Assembly (NCBI RefSeq): GCF_950295315.1
Contig: NC_080176.1
Location: 38,336,189-38,400,188, forward strand
Length of the DNA: 64,000 nucleotides
Direction of reading: 5' to 3'
DNA from: Erinaceus europaeus
Lineage: Eukaryota > Chordata > Mammalia > Eulipotyphla > Erinaceidae
Positions 32,753 through 43,439 of the stretch are shown here, piece by piece; position 1 is the stretch's first letter; the number at the start of each line of letters is the position of its first letter. The position numbers were made by a program, and so were the translations under genes. The notes under the pieces were generated by a model that was not told the origin of the DNA, searched no databases, and was given only the letters and a program-made list of their open reading frames with translations.

Positions 32753-34167
32753 ATTGTCATCACTAAACATTTTCTATAGTATTCACCTAAGGCCAGAGTA
32801 GTATACAATTATCTGGGTCTTGTAAGAGCTCCTACTTGGATAACAATGTCACTATGGAGGCTTTAGCCCCTGGAGTCAGTGGTTCTCCCCTTCACCCATC
32901 CATTTTTTTTCCCCTCCATTATCAAAAGGATGGAAACAAGACTAATGGCGCCTATCATGCTTTCACCTTATTCTCCTTTCCCCCACCCCCTGCTGTTTGA
33001 AAGAAGTATTAGTGTATTAAACGAATATGTGAAATGTGATAATTCAGCTGAGGTTAGAGTAATCCTGACTGAGTTGTGGCAAGAAAACAGATTGTTAAAC
33101 ACCAGCTGAAGCAGGAGGTTTCGTCTCATTGGAACTGTACTTATTCAATGCTTGAACAGCTCTTGGAACAGCAGGAACCTGGGAGCGTCTCTGTGTACAA
33201 AAGGCAGGCATGGTAGATGTTAAACTGGCATTCATTTATTGGAATCCATTTTGGTTACTTTTCTTATTTGTCTCCTGGGAAGACATTGTTGGTGGCATCT
33301 TTGAGTTAGAAACAGTCATATTTCAGATGCTTACATCTCTTGCTTAGAGTGAAGATAGGCCAGCTTTGAGACTAAAGTTGATATTCTGTCATAGTACTAG
33401 CAAACAATATTCTCACCCAAAACAAGAGGCTCTTTGCTTTTGTTTTTGAGACTGAGAAAAATGTCACGTGTGTTTGATCCACATTTTAAAGGGTGGAGTG
33501 CAAGCCCAAGATGTGTGTATCAGTCAGGGGAAGAGAGTCACTAGCAACAAATTAATACAGACCATGTCTAGTCTCACTACATTTTGTTCTTCTTCTTGTA
33601 CATAATATTGATTGATATACCCTAGGGAAGAGACCCCTCTGACTCAAATACTAAGCAAGTTCCTATAGAAAAATATCAGTGTTAAAATGGAATAGAGGAA
33701 ATAGCAGCAGCAGTAAAAACAAAATTCACGAATCTTTTCATTTATAAGAGCTACAGAACATCTGGAGAGCATTCAGCTCTTTTAACCCCTGGAGTGCAGG
33801 AACAAATGAGCACCAAAGGGCAGTCCATGCTAATGTGGTGCCATTAATTTGAATACAATGGAAGGCCTTTTAATAAACATCTTCTGAGCCATCTAGATTT
33901 TCCTTTCTACCTTGTCTGGCCCCTTTGGGCACTTGGAGACACAGTTTCATAGGAAAGGAAATTCCCTGGAAGTTGAAGAACAGTAATGCTATTCAAAAAG
34001 AACCATAGTAAGTTGAAAAGAAAATGAAAAATTACCTTAATAAATAAATGAAGCTCAGCATTCTATGAATGCTTTAAATGATCCATGGAGGTGTTATTTA
34101 AATTATTATTTAAGGCTATTTCTTGCCTAGCATTTATAGCACTTTTATCCATGTGCCAGGGTGCCAT
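32753..34167. other. Unassigned sequence
   Basis: No repeat family or exon recognised. The 76-codon plus-strand frame at 32879-33109 has no known motif. Confidence 0.4.
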
Positions 34168-34182
34168 AGAAGAATAAAAGGA

Positions 34183-34480
34183 GGAGTCGGGCAGTAGCAC
34201 AGTGGGTTAAGTGTACATGGCACAAAGTGCAAGGACCAGTGTAAGAATCCCAGTTCAAATCCCTGGCTCTCCACTTGCAGGGTAGTCACTTTACAAGTGG
34301 TGAAGCAGGTACCTGTCTTTCTCTCCCCCTCTCTGTCTTCCCCTCCTCTCTCCATTTATCACTATCCTATCCAACAATGATGGCATCTATAACAACAATA
34401 ATAATAACTACAGCAATAAAACAACAAGGGCAGCAAAAGGGAAAATAAATAAATAATTATAAAAAAATAAAATAGTAAAA
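34183..34480 (+). mobile_element. ERI-type SINE with exact 15-bp TSD
   Basis: Head ggagtcgggcagtagcacag, B-box-like gttcaaatccc, core ctccacttgcagggtagtca, CT block, (AAC/AAT)n and A-rich tail. agaagaataaaagga is repeated exactly at 34168-34182 and 34481-34495. The body has more substitutions than the 29947 copy, so it is older. Confidence 0.95.
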
Positions 34481-34989
34481 AGAAGAATAAAAGGACTAAC
34501 AAGTTTCAGGACTGATAAATGTAAAGTTTATATCTTGTAGGGAGTATACTACTTGTAACATCTGAGATTTTGCTAGAATTCTGCAACTTGTCCTATCACC
34601 TTTCTATGAGATACACTATCTAAAGAGTTTAAAACTATGAGAAGAGTCAGAAATCATAATGCTTGTCTTTTCTTCCTGCTTTTGCTAGTCTCCTGAGATA
34701 ATATGAACATGTAAGGAAGCTGCTTCCTATAGCAGCGGGGGATAAATAATCAATGAAGGAATTAATGTAGCAGTAGCAGTAACTCCAAGTTTACATGTAA
34801 GGAAACATTTCTTCCATTACATCTAGAAGATTTCCCCACACTTTCCTAGCAGAGACTGCATGCTGCTGGCTGGGGTTCCGATCTGGCCCAAAGACTGGGC
34901 TGCTTGGCTCACATGGGGTTTTGAAAAATGTTGAAGTAGCTGTCAATGTTGACAAGGATACTTAGGATATATACATATATGAAATAAAC

Positions 34990-35337
34990 CCCTAGAATCT
35001 CCAAAACAATTTTGAGGAGGGAAAAATCTATTAAAGGCATCACACTCTCAGATCCCAAATTGTACTACAAGTCCATTGTAATAAAAAACTGCCTGGTACT
35101 GGAACAAAATTAGACATACTAAGTAAAGGAACAGAATTGAGAGCCCAGAAATAAACCTCCATACCTCCTGACATCTAATATTTGGCAAAGGGACCCAATC
35201 TATTAACTGAAGAAAGTATAATCTCTTCAATAAATGGTGTTGGGAAACTTGGGTTGAAATGTGCAGAAGAATGAAACTGAACCACATTTCACCAGAAACA
35301 ATAGTAAATTATGAGTGAATAAAGGTCTAGGCCCATC
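34990..35337 (+). mobile_element. LINE-1 ORF2 internal fragment
   Basis: It matches L1 ORF2 between the reverse transcriptase and the C-terminus: catcacactctcagatcccaa, then tggtactggaacaaaattag, cagaattgagagcccagaaa and caataaatggtgttgggaaa. No 3' UTR or A-tail; it joins directly an inverted family R segment at 35338. Confidence 0.88.
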
Positions 35338-36238
35338 ATGTCTGCTTGGGAATCTCAGGACTTCTCGAATAGGGCCCCAGCTGATGGGGTGGCCTGACAG
35401 TGATTAAAGAGTCATTGTTAAAGTATGCCAGTTTCTTGCCCTTATTCAGCTTTTGTAGTCCTTGCTTTGATAAGGTTAGCTTTGGAGTAACTGAGGGAAG
35501 TGTAATGGGAAGTAGGTGAGGAGGGTATCTAAGTCTAGTTAGACATACTTTCATTAGGAACTTTATGATGTCTTTTTAGGCCTTTCTACTTGTTTGCTGC
35601 ATATATTGACTCACTGCAGACTATTGTGCACTTTTGCTTCCAGGTATATATTTTGCCCTAATTTATGGATACATGTGAACATATGCCCTATTTCATGGGA
35701 CCTTGTCTATATCTAGGTTCTGGGACACTGTTAGGAAGTGATACAACTGAAATGGAATTAGAGAATCCTATGAAATGAAAGGTCTCACCCAAGTAATGAG
35801 GCTGAAGGGTTGACAATTCATGCCTGACGTCTCTGGACACAGTCTGAAGTGAAGCATGCTGAGGTGGTACTCAATGTGTTGATTAGGTGGGGATCGGCAA
35901 ATGCAATATCATTTGACATGAATTGAGAGAAGCATGCAGGAAAGTGAGCCCCACCCTAGAGGTTCCAGGACTGGGAGAAATATATGCTCTATAGAGGAAG
36001 TGGGAGGTTCCTGATGTCTTAGGGTTTAAGAAGGCAATAGATAGTTATTGCTATAATCAAATTATTTGGCATTTGGGTTAACTTTGAAAATCCCATTGTT
36101 AGGATTTGCTGTATCATACACAATATCACCATGATTTATGTTAGTCTTACCCAGAAACAACTTTACAAACACTGGGCACCTCATGGGCCCAGTCAAGTTG
36201 ACATAGAAAGTATACTAATAAAGATTTTGACTTGAGTG
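35338..36238 (-). mobile_element. Family R 5'/middle segment (antisense)
   Basis: The reverse complement matches 58300-59180 in order: caataactatctattgcctt, ccagagacgtcaggcatga, aacctagatatagacaaggt, cttagataccctcctcac and gccaccccatcagctgggg. It lacks the family's 3' end. Confidence 0.8.
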
Positions 36239-36316
36239 AATAGAAAGCTGATCTTCTAGGTGCTTCTTTTTGACATGACCTCTTGGTTATAAAGACCTTT
36301 CAAACAGGTATCAAGT

Positions 36317-36524
36317 CTGGGCAGTGGTACATTCAGTAGTGTGCACATGTTATAGTGCCCAAGAACCTAGGTTCAAGTCCCTGGTAACCAGCTGCTGAGA
36401 GGAAACTTCATCAACAGTGAACAGTACTATGTGCCTCTCTCTCTCTTTCTCCCTGCCTTCTCTCTCAATTTCTCTCTGTCTCTATCCAAAAATAAGTAAG
36501 ACAAAATATTTAAAAAAAAGACAG
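36317..36524 (+). mobile_element. Short ERI-type SINE with TSD
   Basis: Short subfamily: ctgggcagtggtacattcag head, B-box-like ggttcaagtccc, diverged core, CT block, aaataagtaag tail. A 13-bp repeat with one mismatch (acaggtatcaagt at 36304-36316, acaggcatcaagt at 36525-36537) flanks it. Confidence 0.9.
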
Positions 36525-36537
36525 ACAGGCATCAAGT

Positions 36538-37574
36538 TTGAAGTGCAGGGGAAAGAGAATGTTTCTAGCAGGGCAGTTTTCAAATTAAAAACAAGAACAA
36601 CAACAACAACAACAAAAAACACTGTCAAATAATGCACTTGCTAATTACTTTCAGTGGAAATCCTAGGAAAGTAAGGCATTACTATTTGAGGTTTGTATCA
36701 TTTTCTGTATTGGTTAATGTTCCCTCAGAGGTGTTTTAAGATTGGGTGGGAAGGAACAAAATCTAACAGTCAGTTCTTAAAATTAGTAAGAAACAGAATA
36801 CTAGTCCAACACTTAAGATACTATGAAAATAATGTTTACTTTAAAGTAAATTGAAGGGCATGGTAAGCAATCCCAGTCTGCATTTACTGTGGCTAGATTG
36901 GGAGTGAATATATTGGCAAAAATAATGATTGTTTATCCAAAGTCTTAAAATGAGCCACATACAAAGAGAGTTCTACTCTGTGAAATAGAAGAGTGATATA
37001 TGTTGATTTAGTTCTCTTTTTTTTAAGGGGGACTACTATTGTTTATATTTAATCCTTGAGCATTTCCTTCGCTTCCTTTTATAAAGACATTTAAAGTTAA
37101 TTATCAGTTTGTGGTTGATTACATCAGCAGTATTCTGTCTTTCCACTCAGATCCTGCAATCTTTGCCCTGTTCGTCTTTTGCTAGTGGGTGTTCCTGCCT
37201 GTTCAGCCCCCTCCTGGGCTGTGAGTATTCCTAGCAGTGCTGAGAGGACTAGATCAGCTGTTCCCCTGTCTCTCAAAGAGAACTCTCTCTCTAGAGTCCT
37301 CTCCTACTCCTACCCTTCAGACAGGAGGCCAACCTGTCCAGTGGGCGTCAGTGGGCATGATTTAAGCAGTGCCAAGTGCTCAGCACTCCACCGGGAGCAA
37401 AGTCTCTGCCTTGTAGCATTCCTGACCATCTGGGCTGGGAGATGGAGGCCACTCTGGCACCAGAATAACCTTGGCTAGCTCTTCTGCAACTTCTGCTTTA
37501 GGAATTGCCATGCCTAACACTGGCATGTGACACCAAGAGCAAAGAAGCTGTGTGACCTAGAAAAACACCTTCCT
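36538..37574. other. Unassigned sequence
   Basis: Includes a (CAA)n tract at about 36594-36616. The GC-richer part at 37150-37560 holds a 99-codon plus-strand frame (37179-37478) with no recognised motif. It directly precedes a family R 3' end and could be LTR or other repeat sequence that I do not know. Confidence 0.35.
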
Positions 37575-37735
37575 ACCAATCCTGGGTCCATACTCCCAGA
37601 GGGATAAAGAATAGGAAAGTTTCCAAGGGAAGGTATGGGTTAGGGAGTTCTGGTGGAGGAAATCGTGTGGAATTATACCCCTCTTATCCTATGGTCTTGT
37701 GATATTTCCACTTTGTAAATAAAAAAAAATAAGAG
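37575..37735 (+). mobile_element. Family R 3' end
   Basis: Short copy: ctgggtccatactcccagag, ggataaagaataggaaag and gttctggtggaggaaatcgt through to ccactttgtaaataaa. Confidence 0.8.
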
Positions 37736-37759
37736 AAAGAAAAAACAGAACTATTGCAG

Positions 37760-37870
37760 TTTCTGTAGAAGGGGGTAGGGACAGAATTCTGGTGGTGTGA
37801 ACAGTGTGAAATTATATTCCTATTGCCTTATAATTTTGTAAATCACTAATAAAAATAAAATTTTAAAAGG
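37760..37870 (+). mobile_element. LINE-1-type 3' UTR fragment
   Basis: gggacagaattctggtggtg then attcctattgccttataatt and aaatcactaataaaaataaa, close to the 3' UTR of LINE-1 copy D (58075-58190). It links family R ends to LINE-1 3' UTRs. Confidence 0.65.
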
Positions 37871-37929
37871 AAGACACCTTCTATTCTCTCCTTCCAGTGT
37901 CTGTCTCTTTTATCCTACCTGCATGCTAG

Positions 37930-38278
37930 CTTAATAAACTGGTGGATGATGCCAACAGACTTCCCTGAATAGACAGCCCCACCAATGTGTCCTGGAGCCC
38001 TGCATCCCCAGAGTCTCACCCCACTAAGGAAAAAGAGAGACAGACTAGGAGTATGAATCAATCTGTCAACGTCCATGTTCAGTGGAGAAGCAATTACAGA
38101 AGCCAGACCTTCCACCTTCTGCACCCTGGGTCCATACTCTCAGAGGGATAAAGAATAGGAAAGCTATTAGGGGAGGGGATGGGCTACAGAGTTCTAGCGG
38201 TGGAAATTGTGTGGAGTTGTAGCCCTCTTATCCTATGATTTTGTCAATGCTTCCTTTTTATAAATAAAAAATATATAA
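37930..38278 (+). mobile_element. Family R retroposon, 5'-truncated
   Basis: gatgccaacagacttccctg, accaatgtgtcctggagccc, cttccaccttctgcaccctg, gtgtggagttgtagccctct and the end ctttttataaataaa. It is arranged in tandem with the two fragments at 37575 and 37760. Confidence 0.85.
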
Positions 38279-38540
38279 GCTGATGGAAGGACTGCTTCCT
38301 TGCCAGGGCACAGGACTACTTAGACCATGTTTTCTATGCTTTGTATCACATTGAATACTTAAGCGCTCACAGAAAAAGGGATTCCCGGCCACAGTGAGCT
38401 GAGGATCTAGCTTGCCTCACACTGTAGGCATAGTGAGGCAGTGCAGAAGGTTTATTGATGTCTTGGGGAAGAAATACTCAAGAAATTTTTCTGCTGAGTC
38501 CACAGGTTTCACTGCAAGGGTTCTAAGTTACCAATTTTGG

Positions 38541-39215
38541 GACTATGTGAAAGCCTGGTAGAGCTTAGGGGAGCTCTCCCATCCTTGTGATGGAGGTCTA
38601 GAAAGATACACCACTTGTTTGTCTCTCTCCTCTAGGGATGGAGCTAAGAGGGAAATGCTTTCCATGACTCAGTTTCCCCTTGTTAGTCTCTGAAAGCTTC
38701 ACAAAAACCTGCATCTTCTCACTCTTAGTTCACTCCCCTACTAGCAGACCAAATGGCTGCCTGCTTATAAGTTCACTCAAAGTTCACCATATTCACTCAG
38801 CTTTCACCATCCTTTCATCCTTTAATCACATACATAAGCTTACTCCATCACAAGCCTTGCCAGTACCCTGGCAATGAGACCCCCCACACATACACACCTA
38901 TTTCCTTGTCTTTGATATCTATGATTTACATAAAGCCTTGACCTTCTCTGCTTTATCTCACCTTACTGCTTTAACCACTATGTTTTTCTTAATACCTTTA
39001 GATAATTAACATGTCTTACATCATGGAAACTAATTGCTTTGACCTTTCTATATCTCATCAATTCTTGTCATTCCTACCCCTCCCCACCATAGGGGTATCT
39101 GACCTTTAGAACCCTGTAATTTGACATATTTGAAAAATGTCCTTTGTTCTGTTTGCTATAAAACCCCTGTGCTTACCCCAAATAAAGTGGAAGTTCATAC
39201 CTGAGTTTCCCAAGG
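38541..39215 (+). mobile_element. Solo-LTR-like element
   Basis: About 0.67 kb with LTR features. Its start tgggactatgtgaaagc recurs, as tgtgggattatgtgaaagc, at 49216 inside LINE-1 copy A. Near its 3' end are a TATA-like tgctataaaacccc (about 39155-39170) and the polyadenylation signal aataaag (39181). No flanking internal retroviral genes are visible. TSD not found and the right boundary is uncertain. Class not assigned. Confidence 0.6.
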
Positions 39216-39484
39216 CAATTTTCCTTCTGCATGACGCAGTTCCTAGAACTGGTGACAGGAAAGCCAGTGGCTTACCTCGGGTTGCAAGGCTATCCACGTA
39301 AGCACCAGCAACCAATTCTCTATTTCATGAGAAAGTTTCCTTTGTCAGTCTCTTTGCTGGACCCAGTAAATATAGTTAAGATCCAGCTATCATGTGTGTT
39401 ATCTTTATTAGTTTCACATTGTGTTTAATGACCTTTCATAATTGCCCAAGTTGAATGGCTCCCTAGGATCACAAAAACTACTTA
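39216..39484. other. Unassigned sequence next to the LTR-like element
   Basis: It may be the rest of the LTR or its leader. No retroviral coding similarity seen. Confidence 0.35.
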
Positions 39485-39828
39485 TTACTACTTATTTATT
39501 TATTTATTATTGTCACTAGGACTATGGCTATGGCTTGATACATGAAAGATGAATCCACTGCTCCTGGTAGTCATTGAAATTCTTTTCCTTTCTCTGTCTC
39601 TGTCTCTCTGTCTCTCTCTCAGTTTTCTTCTATTTGATAAGATAGAGATAAATTGAGAGGGGAGAGAGTGAGTGAAAGATAGAGAGAGTGAGAGAAAGAG
39701 AGACACCAGCAGACCTGCTTCACTACTCATAAAGTTTTCCCCCTACAGGTGGGGATCAGTGGCTTGAACCCAGATCCTTGTATGTGCTACTGGGCATACT
39801 CAGTTTGGTGTGCCACCTCCTGACTCCC
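39485..39828 (-). mobile_element. Long-form SINE (antisense)
   Basis: Antisense 3' extension (gaatccactgctcctggtag), CT and GA blocks, core ccctacaggtggggatcagt, antisense B box (ggcttgaacccagatcctt) and head ending gtgccacctcctgactcccc. Confidence 0.88.
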
Positions 39829-39839
39829 CAAAATGATGA

Positions 39840-39847
39840 GAGAGAGG

Positions 39848-39891
<44 letters not shown>

Positions 39892-39913
39892 AGAGAGAAG
39901 AGAGAGAGAGAGA
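39840..39913. repeat. (GA)n microsatellite
   Basis: Long GA run with a few GAA/GAG interruptions, next to the SINE end. Confidence 0.95.
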
Positions 39914-40019
39914 ATTCTGGAGGAGCAAATATGTCACAATCTGTACAAGCTACTGAACCTCAGAGCTAAAATCATGGGCACATTTTAAACCACCTTTTCT
40001 TTTTCTTTTTTAGATTCAT

Positions 40020-40770
40020 TTTTTAAAATTTATTTTAAAAAGAAGACATCAACAAAACCATAGGATAAGAGGGGTACAACTCCACACAATTCCCACCACC
40101 ATATATTCATATCCCCTCCCTCCCCTGATAGCTTTCCTATTCTTTATCCCTCTGGGAGTATGGACCCAAGGTTATTGTGGGTTGCAGAAGGTGGTGGAAG
40201 GTTGCAGAAGTCTGACTTCTGTAATTGCTTCCCTGCTGAACATGGGCGTTGACTGGTCGATCCATACTCCCAGCCTGCCTCTCTCTTTCCCTAGTGGGGT
40301 GGGGCTCTGGGGAAGCAGAGCTCCAGGACACATTGGTGGGGTTGTATGTCCAGGGAAGTCTGGTTGCATCATGCTAGCATCTGGAACTTAGTGGCTGAAA
40401 AGAGAACATACAAAGCCAAACATATTGTTGAACAATCATGGATCTAAAGGTTGGAATAGTGCAAATGAAGTGTTGAGGGGTCCTCTGTTTTATAGATAGC
40501 TAGTAGGTGTATTTTAGCTATATTTCAAAGGGCCTGTAGCTATACTAGTTTTTTTCCTCTGTGCCTGAAATCTGATATGCAGGTGGATCAAAGTTATTGT
40601 CTGGGGAGGTGATGTCATGACTGGAAAAGGGACAGAAAGGTGTATCAGGAAAGAGAGTAGCTCCCTAATATGGGGAAGGGGTACAAATATTGTTGACTGT
40701 GAACTCCATCGATTTGGTTTGGTTTGGGGCCCATATTCAGCTTAGGGTTATTAAGCCCACCTTTTCTAAC
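40020..40770 (-). mobile_element. Family R retroposon (antisense), about 0.75 kb
   Basis: Starts with the antisense A-rich end (aaaatttattttaaaaag), then ataagaggggtacaactcca, ggttgcagaaggtggtggaa, ctccaggacacattggtggg, cttagtggctgaaaagagaa and gaggtgatgtcatgactgga. A local repeat of ggttgcagaag is at 40182 and 40200. Family-like sequence may go on to about 40920. Confidence 0.83.
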
Positions 40771-40920
40771 TGGAGTCATCCCATTGTGTATGTACAAGAG
40801 GCTATATTCCGCTTATGTTTAAATAACTAGTTAGATAGCCCTCCTGGTAACTTTTTCAGATTATTAAAGGTAGCCTTATTTTGGGAAGATGTTCACATCG
40901 GAGGGCTGTGTGATTTAATG

Positions 40921-41454
40921 GTGATATTTTCTTAAATATCAGAGCTGGTATCTCTTATGAATACTATGGGCTTCTCCATTAAAAGGACAGCCCAAAGGGC
41001 ATCTCTAGTCTGCCCTTCATGCTCCCTGTCCTTTCTTGAGTGCAACCTACAGAGATATGAAGTCAGACTGACCATACTTACAACTGCCCTCCCAACTAAC
41101 AAGTAAATCTTCAGGCTCCCCATTCAGTTCAAGTGATTTTAATATTTTGTCATGGCATGAACATAGCCCAACCAGTACTGATTGTTCCTACTACCAGAAT
41201 GGAGACATTTACCTGCCCAATGGCTTGACAGATTGTTTTTTAAATTGTGGTGGGGAAAAATCCCTACACTTGTTGATGTATATTTATATGGGAGTATAGG
41301 AACTAAGGTGGGGGGTCACTCCTTGCTATTTTGCTAGAGGTGTTAGAAACACCTTTTGGCATATCTAGAGTTAGTTAAATGGAAGATATATACATAAGTT
41401 TGAGAAGGTGAGACTGGACTGTTTCTCTTCACAAAAGGACTCAAAGTATTTTTA
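40921..41454. other. Unassigned sequence
   Basis: No gene or clear repeat; may hold more 5' sequence of family R. Confidence 0.35.
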
Positions 41455-41638
41455 TAAAAGTCAACCTTCTGCATCCCACAATGACCTTGGGTCCATACTC
41501 CCAGAGGGTTAAAGAATAAGAAAGCTATCAGGCGAAGGGATGGGATACAAAGTTCTGGTGGTGGGAATTGTGTGGAGTTGTACACCTCTTATCCTATGGT
41601 TTAATCAATGTTTCCTTTTTATAAATAAAAAATTTTTA
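41455..41638 (+). mobile_element. Family R 3' end
   Basis: caaccttctgcatcccacaa, ccttgggtccatactcccag, gttctggtggtgggaattgt, gtggagttgtacacctctta and ctttttataaataaaa. Flanking sequence suggests a TSD (aaaagtcaac at about 41456 and 41638). Confidence 0.88.
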
Positions 41639-41653
41639 AAAAGTCAACTATCA

Positions 41654-41952
41654 GGGGTGGGGCGCTAGCACAGAGGGTGAAGTGCACATGGCCAAAGCAC
41701 AAGGACCCGTTCAAGGTCTGACCCCTCAGCTCCCTACTTGCAAGGGAGTCACTTAACGGGTGGAGAAGCAGGTCTGCAGGTGTTGGTCTGTCTCTCCCCC
41801 TGTCTTCCCCTCCTCTCTCGATTTCTCTCTGTCCTAACAACAATAATAACAACAATGGCAACAAAATGGGAAAAATGGCCTCTAGGAGTAGTGGATTTGT
41901 AGGGTAGGCACCAAGCTCCAGTGATAATCCTGGAGGCAAAAAAAAAAACCCA
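41654..41952 (+). mobile_element. Long-form ERI-type SINE
   Basis: Head ggggcgctagcacagagggt, core ctacttgcaagggagtcact, CT block, (CAA)n and the 3' extension (ggcctctaggagtagtggat, ccaagctccagtgataatcc, tggaggc) followed by a run of ten A residues. It is inserted just after the family R copy. Confidence 0.92.
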
Positions 41953-42059
41953 AAGCAAAACAAGACAAAAATAAAACCCCAAAACTAACAAACAAAAAAA
42001 CTATTGGTGATAATGACTATATTTCTCACAAAGTCTTGGAGACAGCTTGGTTAATTGCC

Positions 42060-42310
42060 CTTTCCTCCTTCACTTCTTTTTTCTTCCTTCTTCTTCTTTT
42101 TTTTTCTTTTCTTGTGTGTGTGGGGGCGGGGGGGGGCAGGTCTTGTGTTCAATTCTCTACTTTCCAAATATGACTGAAGCCACTTGTAGTTGTCTTTTAC
42201 TTTCTTGTTCACTAAGCATAATCATTTTGGGGGGGGTTATAACTGGTGATTGTTGTAGAATGGATCTATACCCTTGTAATCTGATAATATTGCAAACCTA
42301 TTAAATTAAA
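42060..42310 (+). repeat. CT-rich tract and possible LINE-1 3' end
   Basis: A CT-rich tract, a G-rich run (gggggcggggggggg at about 42122-42136), then gattgttgtagaatggatct and atattgcaaacctattaaat, which resemble a LINE-1 3' UTR end. The assignment is weak. Confidence 0.4.
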
Positions 42311-42564
42311 TCACTGGTAAAAAGAAACAAATTAAAAGAAAAAAAATACCGTTTTGATCTTGGCCCCCACTGAACTGTAGGAAATTTCAGTGCTATAGTA
42401 TCATTTCTTCTGTCTATTTCTATCTAAATATTCAAGAGATGGTAAATTCAAGAGATGACAAACAAGGGAAGAAAATAAGAAAGGAAAACTATTATTCATA
42501 TCCTTCACTCCCTCATCCTTCCTGGACTATGAGATCTTTTTACTTCCAGTGTTAGCATGGCTCT

Positions 42565-42776
42565 CCTTCTCCTTCTCCTCCTCCTCCTCCTCCTCCTCCT
42601 CCTCCTCCTCCTGCTCCTCCTCCTTCTTTCCTTCTCCTTTTCCTTCTCCTTCTTTTTTCTTCTTCTTTATTCCTTCTTCCTTCCTTCTTCCTCTCCCTCT
42701 CTTCTTTTTCTTCTGCTTCTTCTTCTACTTCTCCTCCTCCATCTTCTCCTTCTTCTCCTCCTCCATTCTTCTTCCA
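42565..42776. repeat. (CCT)n/(CTT)n polypyrimidine tract
   Basis: Over 200 bp of almost pure pyrimidine on the plus strand, with (CTC)n first, then mixed CTT/CTC. The poly-Ser, poly-Leu and poly-Glu/Gly frames here are artefacts. Confidence 0.95.
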
Positions 42777-43028
42777 GGACCACAAAAGTAGTGTATCCCA
42801 TTCTAGGAGCTATATCACCTTTCTCTGTTTCTTCTCTTTATCTCTCTGTCTTTTGCTCTCTCTTTCTTGCTTGCTTTTTGGTTACTGAGGGAATGTTGAT
42901 CTACAGAATTGTCACAGGGTACAGTTATCCTCAGGATGGATGTTAACATACCTCACCTTCCACCAAACTGTTACCCCTTTCCACCACAGTACACTGGATT
43001 CCACCATGTGTCTTCTCCATCTTTTTCT

Positions 43029-43244
43029 TTTCTTTCTATTTTTTATTATCTTTATTTATTGGATAGTGACAGCCATAAATTGAGAGGGGAGGGGGAGAAG
43101 ACAGGGAGAGAAACAGAGATACACCTGCATCCCTTCTCACCACTTGCAAAGCTTTCTCCCTGCAGGTGGGGACAGGGGGTTTGAACCTCGGTCCTTATAC
43201 ACTGTAATGTGTGCACTCAACCAGTTGCACTACCATGTGGCCCC
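43029..43244 (-). mobile_element. Short ERI-type SINE (antisense) with TSD
   Basis: GA-rich block, ccctgcaggtggggacaggg core, antisense B box (ggtttgaacctcggtcctt) and head. A 15-bp repeat with one mismatch (tctccatctttttct at 43014-43028, tctccatatttttct at 43245-43259) flanks it. Confidence 0.93.
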
Positions 43245-43311
43245 TCTCCATATTTTTCTGAATCATTTCTTTTTCACACCTGACCTTTCATCTAGAGAGG
43301 TTAATTTTGAA

Positions 43312-43328
43312 AGACACACACACACACA

Positions 43329-43383
<55 letters not shown>
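43312..43383. repeat. (CA)n(TA)n microsatellite
   Basis: A short CA run is followed by about 25 TA units. Likely length-variable. Confidence 0.95.
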
Positions 43384-43384
<1 letters not shown>

Positions 43385-43439
43385 CTTCTATTCATATTCT
43401 ACAACTTGGTGTAGGCCATTATATGTTGAGTAGTATATC

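Noticed and set aside
37179..37478. 99-codon plus-strand frame in GC-richer sequence
   Set aside because: No recognisable domain, no splice or conservation evidence.
42549..42946. Serine-, leucine- and glycine-rich frames on both strands
   Set aside because: Artefact of the (CCT)n/(CTT)n tract.
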